From Salinirubellus litoreus (lineage in GTDB: Archaea; Halobacteriota; Halobacteria; Halobacteriales; Haloarculaceae), in NCBI RefSeq assembly GCF_037335815.1, contig NZ_CP147841.1, positions 3,286,001 through 3,350,000 of the forward strand: a stretch of DNA of 64,000 nucleotides. Direction: 5' to 3'. Numbering within the stretch: position 1 is the stretch's first letter; every line of letters starts with the position of its first letter. The notes beneath the pieces are model-generated. The model saw only the letters and a program-made list of their open reading frames with translations, made no database searches and was not told the origin of the DNA. A program made the position numbers and the translations under genes. Shown piece by piece: positions 33,257 to 42,070 of the stretch.

Positions 33257-35764
33257 ATGGAGTACCACGAGGCGGTGGACACCCTGGAGCGGCTCCGGCG
33301 GCTCCGACCGAAGCTCGGGACCGAGACGACCGCCTCGCTGCTCGCGCACCTCGGGGACCCACACGAGGGGCTTCCGGCGGTACAGGTCGCCGGATCGAAC
33401 GGGAAGGGGAGCACGGCCCGGATGCTGGCACGGATCCTCCGGGAGGCGGGTCTCGACGTCGGTCTCTACACCTCCCCCGACCTGAACGACCTCCGCGAGC
33501 GGATCCGCGTGGACGGACGGAGGATACCGAAGCGGGAGGTCGTCCGGTTCGTCGAGGCGACCCGGCCGTACGTGGTCGAGCGCGAGGTGGAGGGGGATGC
33601 CCCCACGTTCTTCGAGGCGTTCACCGTGCTCGCACTCTGGCATTTCGGACGCAGTGACGTCGACGTCGCGGTGCTCGAAGTGGGGATCGGTGGTCGGTAC
33701 GACGCGACGAGCGTCGTCGACCCGATCGCCAGCGCCGTGACGAGCGTCAGCCTCGAACACACTGACCTCCTGGGCGAGACGGTCGAGGAGATCGCCGACG
33801 ACAAGGCACACGTCGCACCCGCGGACGCACCGCTGGTGACCGGCGCGACGGGGTCGGCGCTGGAGACGGTTCGGGAACGGACGGACGTGCTGACGGTCGG
33901 CGGCGGGAACGGGGAGACGGACCCGGACGGGAGCCGGGGAGAGCCGCCGGACGTGGTCGCGACCGAGGGGGAGATGGTCTCGTTCGCCGAGTCCGCCCTC
34001 TCGCTCTCGGGTCGCGACTGGCGGGTCGAGACGCGGACGCCGCTCCTGGGGGCCCACCAGGCGGTCAACGCCGGTATCGCCGCGGCGCTCGCCCGGCAGG
34101 TCGGGGCGGCGACCGGCACGCCGGTGACGGAGGCGGCCATCGCCGCGGGCGTCCGGAACGTCCACTGGCCGGGCCGGTTCGAGGTGATGGACGAGGAGCC
34201 GCTGACGATCCTCGACGGGGCGCACAACCCCGACGCGTGCGCGAAGCTCGCGGCGCTCGTCGGACGGTTCGACTACGAGAACCTCCACCTCGTGTTCGGC
34301 GCGATGCGGGACAAGGACCACGCCGGGATGACCCGGTCGTTGCCGCCCGTCGACCGGGTCTACCTCGCCGAGCCGGCGGTCGACCGCGCGCAGGGGACGG
34401 AGCCGCTGGCGGCCGCCTTCGATCGCGAGACGGGGAGCGAGGTCGATCGCTGTGGCTCCGTCCTGGACGCCCTGGAGGCGGCGATCGGGGACGCCGGGAC
34501 GTCCGACTGCGTCCTCGTGGCGGGATCGCTCTACACGGTCGGGGAGGCCCGCGACCGCTGGACGCGAACCCCGAGGGCGGTCCGTGCGGACACGCCTACC
34601 CGCGCTCACTCGGCGATGGAGCGGGCCGACGTTCCCGCCGAGGTTCGCGAGGAACGGGCCGGCCGGATGGTCGGACGGACGATCCGGCTCCACGCCCGCC
34701 GGAACCAGGCGGCGGCCCTGAAGGACGCGATGCTCTCTGTCGGCGGGACCGCCGCAGTGTCCGGGATCACGACCGCCGACGAACACGTCGAGGTGGTCCT
34801 GGGAGGGAGCCTCGAGGCGTTCGGCCGGGTCGCGAGTCGCCTGCACGAACGCGGCGGCGCGGACGCACACCTCGGCACGGGAATAGAGCGAGCGGTCGGG
34901 TTCGAGGATCCGAACCTGGGCGTGGGATACCCCTGGACGGACGGGACGGCGGTGATGGGCGTCCTCGACGTCACGCCGGACTCACCTCACGACGAGGGAC
35001 ACGACCCACACGACGAGGGACACGACCCACACGACGAGGCCGTCGCGCGAGCCCGCGAGATGGTCGCGGCGGGTGCGGACGTCGTCGACGTCGGCGGGGG
35101 GCCGACCCGGACGGACGCGGAGCTTTCGGTCGCGGAGGAGCGCGAACGCGTCGTGCCGGTGATCGAGCGGCTGGCGGGGGTAGACGCGACGATCTCGGTC
35201 GACACGCGCGAGCCGGCGGTCGCCGAGGCGGCGCTCGACGCCGGGGCCGAGGTGCTGAACGACGGCACCGGCCTCGGCGACGCGAGGATGCGCCGTCTGG
35301 TCGCGGAGCGGGCGGTCCCCGTCGTTCTCGCCCACTCGTCCGACACGCGGGTCGATACCGATACCGGGGCAGGGTACGACGACGCCGTCGACGAGGTGCT
35401 CGAGGAACTCACCGAACGGCTGTTGCTCGCGGAGCGAGCGGGGATCGACCGCTCGCGGGTGATCGTCGACCCGGGACTCGGGCTCGGAGAGGGGCCCTCC
35501 GGGAGCGTCGAACCCCTGGATCGACTCCCCGAGTTCCACGCGCTGGGGACGCCCGTCCTGGTCGACCACTCGAGCGGGTCGAATGTCGAGGGCGTCGCGA
35601 GCGAGGGGGAGGACCGGCTCGCGACCACGGTCGCGACGACGGCGCTGGCGGCGGAACGCGGCGCGGACATCGTCCGGGTGCGCGACGTCGGGGGGAACGT
35701 CGCTGCCGTCAGCGCCGCCGAACGGGCCGTGGGTCGAACGCGGCCGCTCGGACGCGACGAGTGA
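33257..35764 (+). CDS. FolC-FolP fusion: folylpolyglutamate/dihydrofolate synthase plus dihydropteroate synthase-like domain
   Basis: Predicted 835-residue bifunctional folate enzyme. Residues 1-440 are a FolC (Mur-ligase-type) domain with the ATP loop VAGSNGKGSTARM at about 44-56, VLEVGIGGRYDATSVV and TILDGAHNPDA. Residues about 455-560 form a linker domain, and 565-830 a DHPS barrel. FolC-FolP fusions are known in haloarchaea. In the DHPS part, loop 1 (normally NVTPDSFSDGG) reads DVTPDS and is then replaced by a tandem 7-residue repeat. The usual lysine motif SRK is absent (VDHSSGS), and DVGGGPTRTDA replaces DVGGESTRPGA. So DHPS activity may be altered. It runs divergently from fhs. Confidence 0.85.
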   Translation: MEYHEAVDTLERLRRLRPKLGTETTASLLAHLGDPHEGLPAVQVAGSNGKGSTARMLARILREAGLDVGLYTSPDLNDLRERIRVDGRRIPKREVVRFVEATRPYVVEREVEGDAPTFFEAFTVLALWHFGRSDVDVAVLEVGIGGRYDATSVVDPIASAVTSVSLEHTDLLGETVEEIADDKAHVAPADAPLVTGATGSALETVRERTDVLTVGGGNGETDPDGSRGEPPDVVATEGEMVSFAESALSLSGRDWRVETRTPLLGAHQAVNAGIAAALARQVGAATGTPVTEAAIAAGVRNVHWPGRFEVMDEEPLTILDGAHNPDACAKLAALVGRFDYENLHLVFGAMRDKDHAGMTRSLPPVDRVYLAEPAVDRAQGTEPLAAAFDRETGSEVDRCGSVLDALEAAIGDAGTSDCVLVAGSLYTVGEARDRWTRTPRAVRADTPTRAHSAMERADVPAEVREERAGRMVGRTIRLHARRNQAAALKDAMLSVGGTAAVSGITTADEHVEVVLGGSLEAFGRVASRLHERGGADAHLGTGIERAVGFEDPNLGVGYPWTDGTAVMGVLDVTPDSPHDEGHDPHDEGHDPHDEAVARAREMVAAGADVVDVGGGPTRTDAELSVAEERERVVPVIERLAGVDATISVDTREPAVAEAALDAGAEVLNDGTGLGDARMRRLVAERAVPVVLAHSSDTRVDTDTGAGYDDAVDEVLEELTERLLLAERAGIDRSRVIVDPGLGLGEGPSGSVEPLDRLPEFHALGTPVLVDHSSGSNVEGVASEGEDRLATTVATTALAAERGADIVRVRDVGGNVAAVSAAERAVGRTRPLGRDE
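34985..35038. repeat. 21-base tandem repeat inside the DHPS loop
   Basis: Two full and one partial 21-base units (34985-35005, 35006-35026, 35027-35038), encoding PHDEGHD twice and then PHDE. The first unit differs by one base (CCT against CCA). It sits at DHPS substrate loop 1. Confidence 0.9.
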
Positions 35765-36048
35765 GCCCGGCGGTGACACCGGGCGACGGACGGGAGGCCG
35801 AGCGGGGCGGACCGACTCGGTGACGTCCGAGAACACAGAGTGATGGATATATGAAATTATGTGCGAGCGGCGTCAGTCGTCCACGCCCCGGGCGGATCGG
35901 CGGGCCGTCCGTTCGAGGGCGTCGGCTCCGATCCAGGGGCTCACACCGTCGGAAACGCGCGACGTGGCTTCCGACGCCGGTGCCCTCCGTTCGCCGTCGG
36001 GTGCGTCCGTCTCGCACGTCTCATAACCGATCTATCAGTTATGGAGCG
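35765..36048. promoter_or_regulatory. Upstream region of the dehydrogenase operon with a 22-base palindrome
   Basis: No gene is supported in this 280-base stretch. An inverted repeat occupies 36022-36043: CATAACCGAT and ATCAGTTATG around a two-base centre, with one mismatch between arms. It lies 6 bases before the TATA-like box at 36049-36056, a typical place for an activator or repressor. An A/T-rich patch (GATGGATATATGAAATTATG) is near 35841-35860. Confidence 0.5.
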
Positions 36049-36056
36049 TTTTAATA
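36049..36056 (+). promoter_or_regulatory. TATA-like box of the dehydrogenase/ETF operon
   Basis: TTTTAATA. A start 25 bases downstream falls near 36080, just before ATG 36086, which opens a 31-codon frame whose TGA overlaps the dehydrogenase ATG at 36178. Confidence 0.5.
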
Positions 36057-36085
36057 CCGAGCGAGCGCCACCCATCGAGACGAGT

Positions 36086-36181
36086 ATGAGAACGACAGTT
36101 ACGACGTCAGGTGCCGCGTTCCGGGGAACGGGCCCGCGCTCGCTCGGACGGGAGGCCGCTCGAACGGGTGGTCGCCGATGA
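36086..36181 (+). other. Possible 31-residue leader frame upstream of dehydrogenase
   Basis: A short frame beginning MRTTVTTSGAAFRGTG with a basic end; its stop overlaps the next start in an ATGA arrangement. The predicted transcript start lies about 6 bases before it, so it would be the first frame read. Composition is not convincing for a protein, so a coupling or attenuating leader, or no function, are both possible. Confidence 0.3.
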
Positions 36182-38796
36182 GTTCAAGGGAGTTCCCCGA
36201 GCGGGCGGGAACGGTCATCGTCGGTGCCGGTATCGTCGGCAACAGCCTCGCGTACCACCTCGCCCGGATGGGCCGGGACGACATCGTGCTGATGGACAAG
36301 GGGCCGCTCCCCGACCCGGGCGGATCGACGGGCCACGCCTCGAACTTCCTTATGCCCGTCGATCACTCCAAGGAGATGACCCACCTCACCCAGCGGTCCA
36401 TCGAGCAGTACCGCGAGATGGACACGTTCAACGAGAGCGGGGGGATCGAGGTCGCCCGGACGGAAGAGCGGATGGCCGAGAACCGCCGCCGGATGCAGTC
36501 GGCCAAGGCGTGGGGGGAACCCGCCGAACTCCTCACCCCCGAGGAGGTCGAGGAACTCGTCCCCTACATCGAATCCGACGTCATCGAGGGCGCGTTCTAC
36601 ACGCCGGGTGCGGGGGTATGTGACCCGCTTCGCGCCGGCGAGATCATGCGCGAGCGAGCCGACGCCATCGCCTCGGGCGAGGTCCCGCCCGACGAGTACG
36701 ACACCGAGGCCGTCTCGGACGGCGGCGTCCAGCAGGCCCAGGAGTCGTCGGGAGAGGGCCAGGGCCTCCACGTCTTCCCGAACACGGAGGTGCTCGACAT
36801 GCACGTCGAGGACGGCGCGATCCAGGCTGTCGAGACCGACCGCGGAACCGTCCACTCCGACGAGGTGGTCATCGCGGCGGGGCTGTGGAGCCCCAAGATC
36901 GCGCGGATGGCCGGCGTCGAGATACCGCTCTCGCCGGCCGTCCACCAGCTCGTGAGTGTGGGACCGATCTCCTTCTTCGAGGAGTTCGAGGGGGAGATCA
37001 GCCACCCCGTGGTTCGGGACATGGACACCCAGATGTACGAGCGGCCGAGCGGCAACGACATGGAGGTCGGCTCCTACCAGCATCGGCCGATCCTCTGGGA
37101 CGTCGACGAGATCCTCTCGATCGACGAGGCCCCGCTCTCGCCGACACAGCCCCCGCTCACCGAGGACGCCTTCGAGCAGTCGATGATGGACGCCCTCGAA
37201 CTGATGCCGGAGGTTCTCGACGACCCCGAGGCGGGCGTCCGCTACGAGATCGACGGCCTGCTCTCCCAGACCCCCGACGGCGCGCCGCTCCTGGGACCGC
37301 TCCAGGACGTCGAGGGGCTCTGGTCGGCCGCGGCCATCTGGATCAAGGAGGCCCCCGCCATCGGCGAGATGGTCGCCCAGTGGATGACCGAGGGCTGGTC
37401 CGAGGTCGACCTGCACTCCTCGGACGTCAACCGGTTCTACCACTACGGGAACTCGACGAAGTTCGTCAAGAACCGGGCCCACGAGGGCTACAAGAAGACG
37501 TACGGTATCGTCCATCCGGCCGAGCAGTGGCAGTCCTCCCGGCCCCTCAGAACGAGCCCGTTCTACAACCGTCAGGAGGACCTCGACGCGAACTTCTTCG
37601 AGGCCGCCGGCTGGGAACGCCCACAGTGGTACGAGTCCAACGAGGACCTCCTGGAGACCTACAGCGAGGAGATCGAGGACCTGCGGCGACCCGCGGAGTG
37701 GGACTCTCGGTGGTGGTCGCCGATCATCCTCGGCGAACACCTGCACATGCGCGACAACGTCGCGATGGTCGGGGACATGGGCTTCGCCATCTTCGACTTC
37801 CGCGGCGGGGATGTCGTCGATTACCTGGAGGGGATGGTCGTCGGCCGGGTCGACGTCGACGTCGGCAAGACGGTCTACACACCCGTACTCGCGGAGAACG
37901 GCGGGTTCGTCTCCGACCTCACCATCGTCCGTCTCGGCCCGGAACACTACCGGGTCATCACGGGCGGGGCCGCGGGCGGCTCCGATCGGGCGTGGTTCGA
38001 CGACCACATCCCCGAGGACGCCGACGTGAAGCTGATCGATCAGTCCGAGTCGCTCTGTACCCTCGGCCTGTGGGGCCCCGACGCCCGGAACGTCCTCGAG
38101 GAGGTCGTCGAGGAGGACGTCTCCCACGAGGGGTTCGCGCCGTACACGGCCAAGGAGATAACGGTGGGTGACGTCGACGCCCACGCGCTGCGACTCTCGT
38201 ACGTCGGCGAACTCGGCTGGGAGATCTACACGACGATGGCCAAGGGCCAGCGCCTCTGGGACACGCTCGCCGAGGCCGGCGAGGAGTACGATATTCGTCC
38301 AGTTGGCATGGGCGTCTACGGCACGACCGGCCGGATGGAGAAGGGCTACCGGCTGTTCGGCCACGAGCTCGAATCCGAGTACAACCCGGCGGAGGCCGGG
38401 CTGACCTTCCACGGCGTGAAGGACGCCGACTTCGTCGGGAAGGAGGCCTACGAGCAGGCCATCGAGGAGGAGAACAGCGCGACGCTGTGTACGCTGTCCG
38501 TGGACGACCACGCGCCCGAGGGCGGCGAGCGCCGGTTCATGCTCGGCAACGAGCCGGTACTCGATGGGGACGGCGAGGTCATCGTCGACGAGGAGGGCCG
38601 ACGCTCGTACGTCACGAGCGCGGGGACCGGCCCGAGCCTCGGCAAGCACCTCCTGATGGCGTATCTCCCACCGGAGCACGCCGAGGAGGGCGAACAGTTA
38701 CTGGTCGAGTACATGGGCCAGCAGTACCCCGTGACCGTCGACCGGGTCGGGTCGAAGCCGCTGTTCGACCCCGACAACGAGCGGATCCGGAGCTAG
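36178..38796 (+). CDS. Dimethylglycine/sarcosine dehydrogenase-like flavoprotein with GcvT domain
   Basis: Predicted 872-residue enzyme oxidatively demethylating an N-methyl amino acid. Residues about 10-400 are a DAO-type FAD domain (VIVGAGIVGNSLAYHLARMG, then GGSTGHASNF near the N-terminus). About 400-480 is the linker seen in mammalian-type DMGDH/SarDH. About 490-740 is a GcvT folate-binding domain (SYVGELGWEIYTTM), and the remainder a GcvT C-terminal barrel. The folate domain would capture the released methylene on THF. Two ETF genes immediately follow, giving the electron acceptor. Which of dimethylglycine, sarcosine or another methylamine is used cannot be told. Confidence 0.85.
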   Translation: MSSREFPERAGTVIVGAGIVGNSLAYHLARMGRDDIVLMDKGPLPDPGGSTGHASNFLMPVDHSKEMTHLTQRSIEQYREMDTFNESGGIEVARTEERMAENRRRMQSAKAWGEPAELLTPEEVEELVPYIESDVIEGAFYTPGAGVCDPLRAGEIMRERADAIASGEVPPDEYDTEAVSDGGVQQAQESSGEGQGLHVFPNTEVLDMHVEDGAIQAVETDRGTVHSDEVVIAAGLWSPKIARMAGVEIPLSPAVHQLVSVGPISFFEEFEGEISHPVVRDMDTQMYERPSGNDMEVGSYQHRPILWDVDEILSIDEAPLSPTQPPLTEDAFEQSMMDALELMPEVLDDPEAGVRYEIDGLLSQTPDGAPLLGPLQDVEGLWSAAAIWIKEAPAIGEMVAQWMTEGWSEVDLHSSDVNRFYHYGNSTKFVKNRAHEGYKKTYGIVHPAEQWQSSRPLRTSPFYNRQEDLDANFFEAAGWERPQWYESNEDLLETYSEEIEDLRRPAEWDSRWWSPIILGEHLHMRDNVAMVGDMGFAIFDFRGGDVVDYLEGMVVGRVDVDVGKTVYTPVLAENGGFVSDLTIVRLGPEHYRVITGGAAGGSDRAWFDDHIPEDADVKLIDQSESLCTLGLWGPDARNVLEEVVEEDVSHEGFAPYTAKEITVGDVDAHALRLSYVGELGWEIYTTMAKGQRLWDTLAEAGEEYDIRPVGMGVYGTTGRMEKGYRLFGHELESEYNPAEAGLTFHGVKDADFVGKEAYEQAIEEENSATLCTLSVDDHAPEGGERRFMLGNEPVLDGDGEVIVDEEGRRSYVTSAGTGPSLGKHLLMAYLPPEHAEEGEQLLVEYMGQQYPVTVDRVGSKPLFDPDNERIRS

Positions 38797-38915
38797 CGGC
38801 ACCGCCCGGCCGCATTCGGCCACTCGCGGTCCCGACCCGGTCCGCCCGCCCCACGACCGACCGAGCGCGCCACCGAACGACGCGGAACCGAGAACCATAC
38901 AACGAGAACGACACC

Positions 38916-39686
38916 ATGGACGTACTGGCCTGTTTGAAGCGCGTCCCCGAGACGGGCGCGAAGATCGTACTGACCGACGACGAGATGGGTATCGACACCA
39001 CGAACCTGGGGTTCACGATGAGCCCCCACGAGGAGTGTGCGGTCGAGGAGGCCGTCCAGCAGGTCGAGGCACACGGCGGCTCGGCGACGGCCGTGACCCT
39101 CGGCCCGGAGGAGGCGACCGAGCAGCTCCGGACGGCCCTGGCGATGAAGTGCGACGAGGCGACCCTCCTGGAAACCGACGGCGAGGAGTGGGGGCCACGG
39201 GGGACCGCGAGTGCCATCGCCGCCGCCATCGAGGAGCGGGGCGGCGCGGAGGCGTTCGACCTGCTGCTGTTCGGTAACGAGTCGGCCGACCAGGCGAACT
39301 ACCAGGTCGGCGTCCGCGTCGCCAGGGAGCTCGGAGTCCCCTGCGTGACGGGGATCAAGGACCTCGACGTCGAGGGAGAGACGGCGACGGCGAAGCGCGA
39401 GGTCTCGGGCGGCGAGGAGGTGTACGAACTCGACCTCCCGGCGGTGGTCACCGTCAAGGAGGGGATCAACGAGCCGCGCTACGCCTCGATGCGCGCGAAG
39501 ATGCAGGCGCGACGCCAGGAGGTCGAGCACGTCGCACCCGAGCGCGAGGACCACCGGGGGACGTTCGAGAAGGTGCGCCTGGAGGCTCCCGAGGGCGACG
39601 AGGGTGACGCCGAGGTGCTCGGGGAGGGTCCGGACGCCGTCCCGGCCGTCGTGGAGATGCTGAGGGAGGACGTGGAGGTGCTATAG
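38916..39686 (+). CDS. etfB: Electron transfer flavoprotein beta subunit
   Basis: Predicted 256-residue ETF beta subunit, which with the alpha subunit accepts electrons from flavin dehydrogenases and passes them to the quinone pool. It opens with MDVLACLKRVPETG, contains the ADQANYQVG nucleotide-site motif, a conserved GINEPRYASMRAKMQA loop (the beta-subunit recognition loop) and an acidic tail. It starts 119 bases after the DMGDH-like gene and the alpha gene begins 2 bases after its stop, so the three are likely one operon. Confidence 0.92.
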   Translation: MDVLACLKRVPETGAKIVLTDDEMGIDTTNLGFTMSPHEECAVEEAVQQVEAHGGSATAVTLGPEEATEQLRTALAMKCDEATLLETDGEEWGPRGTASAIAAAIEERGGAEAFDLLLFGNESADQANYQVGVRVARELGVPCVTGIKDLDVEGETATAKREVSGGEEVYELDLPAVVTVKEGINEPRYASMRAKMQARRQEVEHVAPEREDHRGTFEKVRLEAPEGDEGDAEVLGEGPDAVPAVVEMLREDVEVL

Positions 39687-39688
39687 TC

Positions 39689-40657
39689 GTGAGCACGGTA
39701 CTCGCGTTCGTCGAACACGAACACGGCGAGCCGACGGAGACGTCGCTCGAGGCGATCACGCTCGCTCGTCGGGTGGCGACGGGGACGGATTCGGTGCTCG
39801 GGGCCGTGGCGTTCGGGGCCGAGGGAGCCGGCGTCGCCGAGCACCTCGGCGCACACGGCGTCGAGGTGGTCCACCACGTCGAGGGATCTGACGACTACGC
39901 ACCCCAGGCCTGGGGCGAGGGCCTCTCGGAGCTCGTCTCGGACCTCGACGCCGAGGCCGTCGTCGCGCCGGGGTCGGATCGGGGCCACGAGGTGCTGACC
40001 CACGCCGCCGCGGGTCAGGACCTGCCGATGGCCGCGAACTGCACCGAGGTCGAGGTCGGCGAGACCTACGAGCTGACCCGGCAGCGCTGGGGCGGCAGCC
40101 TCGTCGAGCACGCCCGTCTGGAGGCCCCGACGAAGCTCCTGACGGCTGCCGAACACGAGCTCCCGATCGAGGAGGCCGACGACGCGACCGATCCCGCGGT
40201 GGAGACGTTCGAGCCGGACCTCGAGGACGGGCACCGCCGCGTGAGCCTCGACCGCTTGGAGGAGTCAGACGTCGAGGGCGTCCCGCTGGGCGAGGCGCGG
40301 GTCGTCGTGGGCGGCGGTCGCGGCGTCGGCGGCCCCGACGGGTACGACCAGCTGGAGGAGCTGGCCGACCTGCTCGGCGGGGCGGTCGGCGCGTCGCGGG
40401 CCGCCGTCAACGAGGGGTGGCGACCCCACGACGACCAGGTCGGGCTCACGGGGACGAAGATCAGCCCGGACCTCTACATCGCCTGCGGTATCAGCGGTGC
40501 CGTCCAGCACATGGTCGGCTGCAAGGGGGCCGACCGGATCCTCGCGATCAACACCGATCCCGAGGCGGCCATCATGCAGAAGGCCGAGTACGCCGTCGTG
40601 GGCGACCTCCACGAGGTCGTCCCGGAACTGAACGAGGCCATCCGCGGCGAGCGGTAG
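39689..40657 (+). CDS. etfA: Electron transfer flavoprotein alpha subunit
   Basis: Predicted 322-residue ETF alpha subunit. The C-terminal FAD domain shows VVVGGGRGVGGPDGYDQL, GLTGTKISPDLYIACGISGAVQHMVG (split here only in description) and the INTDPEAAIMQKAEYAVVGD motif typical of EtfA. GTG 39689 follows the beta-subunit stop by two bases and gives a VLAFVEHEHG start. It should pair with EtfB to serve the dehydrogenase encoded upstream; in haloarchaea an ETF-quinone oxidoreductase is expected elsewhere in the genome. Confidence 0.92.
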   Translation: MSTVLAFVEHEHGEPTETSLEAITLARRVATGTDSVLGAVAFGAEGAGVAEHLGAHGVEVVHHVEGSDDYAPQAWGEGLSELVSDLDAEAVVAPGSDRGHEVLTHAAAGQDLPMAANCTEVEVGETYELTRQRWGGSLVEHARLEAPTKLLTAAEHELPIEEADDATDPAVETFEPDLEDGHRRVSLDRLEESDVEGVPLGEARVVVGGGRGVGGPDGYDQLEELADLLGGAVGASRAAVNEGWRPHDDQVGLTGTKISPDLYIACGISGAVQHMVGCKGADRILAINTDPEAAIMQKAEYAVVGDLHEVVPELNEAIRGER

Positions 40658-40717
40658 CTCGAAGGCACGTCACTCCCACCGAGAACCGCGTTCGGCCTTT
40701 CTGGGTCGGCGAGTGGC

Positions 40718-40891
40718 TCAGTCCCGTCGACGGACGACGCGGAGCCCACCGCGCCGGCGGAACAGCCGCGTGAGGAACCGCTCGACGGGACCCGGCGTGG
40801 TCGAGAGGGAGGGCATGCCGGGCAGGTAGTTCACGGGGTGTGTCGGTTCGTCGGTGTCCGCCCGGTCGGGGGCGGGTCGTGAGTCGCTCAT
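40718..40891 (-). CDS. Small hypothetical protein with its own promoter
   Basis: A 57-residue minus-strand frame from ATG 40891 to TGA 40718. It begins with an acidic segment (SDSRPAPDRADTDEP), has a Pro-rich middle (NYLPGMPSLSTTPG) and a basic end (TRLFRRRGGLRVVRRRD). The evidence that it is real is a TATA-like box (CTTAAAC on the minus strand, 40917-40923) exactly 26-32 bases before the ATG. The family is unknown. The basic C-terminus could bind membrane or nucleic acid; that is a guess. It is convergent with etfA. Confidence 0.5.
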   Translation of the reverse strand: MSDSRPAPDRADTDEPTHPVNYLPGMPSLSTTPGPVERFLTRLFRRRGGLRVVRRRD

Positions 40892-40916
40892 GTGTCTCGA
40901 ACTCGGAATCGGCGGG

Positions 40917-40923
40917 GTTTAAG
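40917..40923 (-). promoter_or_regulatory. TATA-like box of the 57-residue gene
   Basis: Minus-strand CTTAAAC in an A/T-richer patch, 26-32 bases before ATG 40891. Confidence 0.5.
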
Positions 40924-41136
40924 AATTGAGAAATCCGTTTCGTGAAACCCGAACGGATCATAACGCCCCGTGAGGCGCGCTGTCGCGGTTCGCTTCGAGT
41001 AGCGCGGGGCGTCTCCGAGCAGTCCACCTCGAACGAACAAACGCTTTTGTCGTTGCGAGTGGACAGGTGTTGCGGAGATACCGATGTTCCCGCTCATACC
41101 GGTCGCACTCGCCCCACCGCGGATCGGGGGGGAGTG

Positions 41137-41836
41137 ATGGCTGACCACCGCGCCATCGCCGACGCCGGCCAGTCGCTCGTCGAACGCCTGCGGGCCCACG
41201 TCACACTCGGGGAGGGTGCGGACGCCATCGTCCTCGGCTCCCCCGCGTCGGTCACTGCCGGTGCCGGTTCCGGGGGTGGCGGCGGCGGTGCGACGGCCCC
41301 GCGCCTCTCGGTCTACCTCTACCGGGTGGAGCCGAGCGGGGAGCTACGGAACAGTCCCCGGCGAGTAGCGGAGGTCGCGGAGGACGAGGATCGGACGACC
41401 GTGACGCCGGCACCGCTCGCGCTCGACCTCCACTACCTCCTGACGGCGTACCCCTCGGGGAGTTCGGGCGGCGGAGCCGGCGGCGGGACCACCGGTGACA
41501 CCTGGGACCAGCACCGCGTCCTCGGGTGGGCCGTGGGGACGCTCTCGGACCATCCGGTCCTGCGGGACGACGACCTCGTCGGGTCGCTCGCGGGAGACCC
41601 CCCCGATCCACGTGACCCCCGAGATCACGCGGTTCGACGAGGTGATCGACGTCTGGTCGACGTTCCCCGACCGGCCCTTCCAGCCCTCGGTCGGGTACGT
41701 GCTCTCGCCGGTGTTCGTCGACTCCACGCTCGAATCCGAGGGCCGCCGGGTCACCGAACGGGAGTTCGAGACGGTCCGCATCGAGCCGGGCGAGCGGCCC
41801 GAGACGACGGAGGCGGGCGAGCCCGAGGGCGGCTGA
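41137..41836 (+). pseudogene. eCIS tail-terminator/cap protein (Pvc16-like, DUF4255), frameshifted in a C7 run
   Basis: First structural gene of the eCIS operon. The frame from ATG 41137 (IADAGQSLVERLRAHV) reads to about 41600. The natural continuation (IHVTPEITRFDEVIDVWSTF, then YVLSPVFVDSTLES) is one frame away and ends at 41836. Removing one C from the seven at 41598-41604 joins both into a 232-residue DUF4255 protein, whose homologues cap the tail tube and sheath in PVC/Afp particles. The gene is either truly frameshifted, slippage-switched, or affected by a homopolymer sequencing error. A poly-glycine loop follows the first domain strand. Confidence 0.8.
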
Positions 41837-41980
41837 GACCCGCCGGAGGCCGGACCCGGCGGTCCACCGGTCCCGACGTGGAGTCGACCGACCGCCTTCC
41901 CCCGAGCCCCCTCGCGGAACCGGTAGACGGCCCGCCCTTCGGCCTCGGCCGGAACCCGCCGGTATTCGTTCCGCAACCAG

Positions 41981-42020
41981 TATTGTAACATAATTACTAT
42001 ATATAGATGAAATTATATAT
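41981..42020 (+). promoter_or_regulatory. A/T-rich promoter region before the sheath gene
   Basis: The most A/T-rich patch of the window, holding TAATTACTATATATAG and AATTATATAT, i.e. several possible TATA boxes. It suggests that the sheath and downstream genes have their own strong promoter apart from the cap gene. A 19-codon frame from ATG 42019 ends by overlapping the sheath start. Confidence 0.55.
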
Positions 42021-42070
42021 GATGGTGTCACTACTCCGAGTCATGCACCGAGAGGCGTGCGGAGGTCCGG

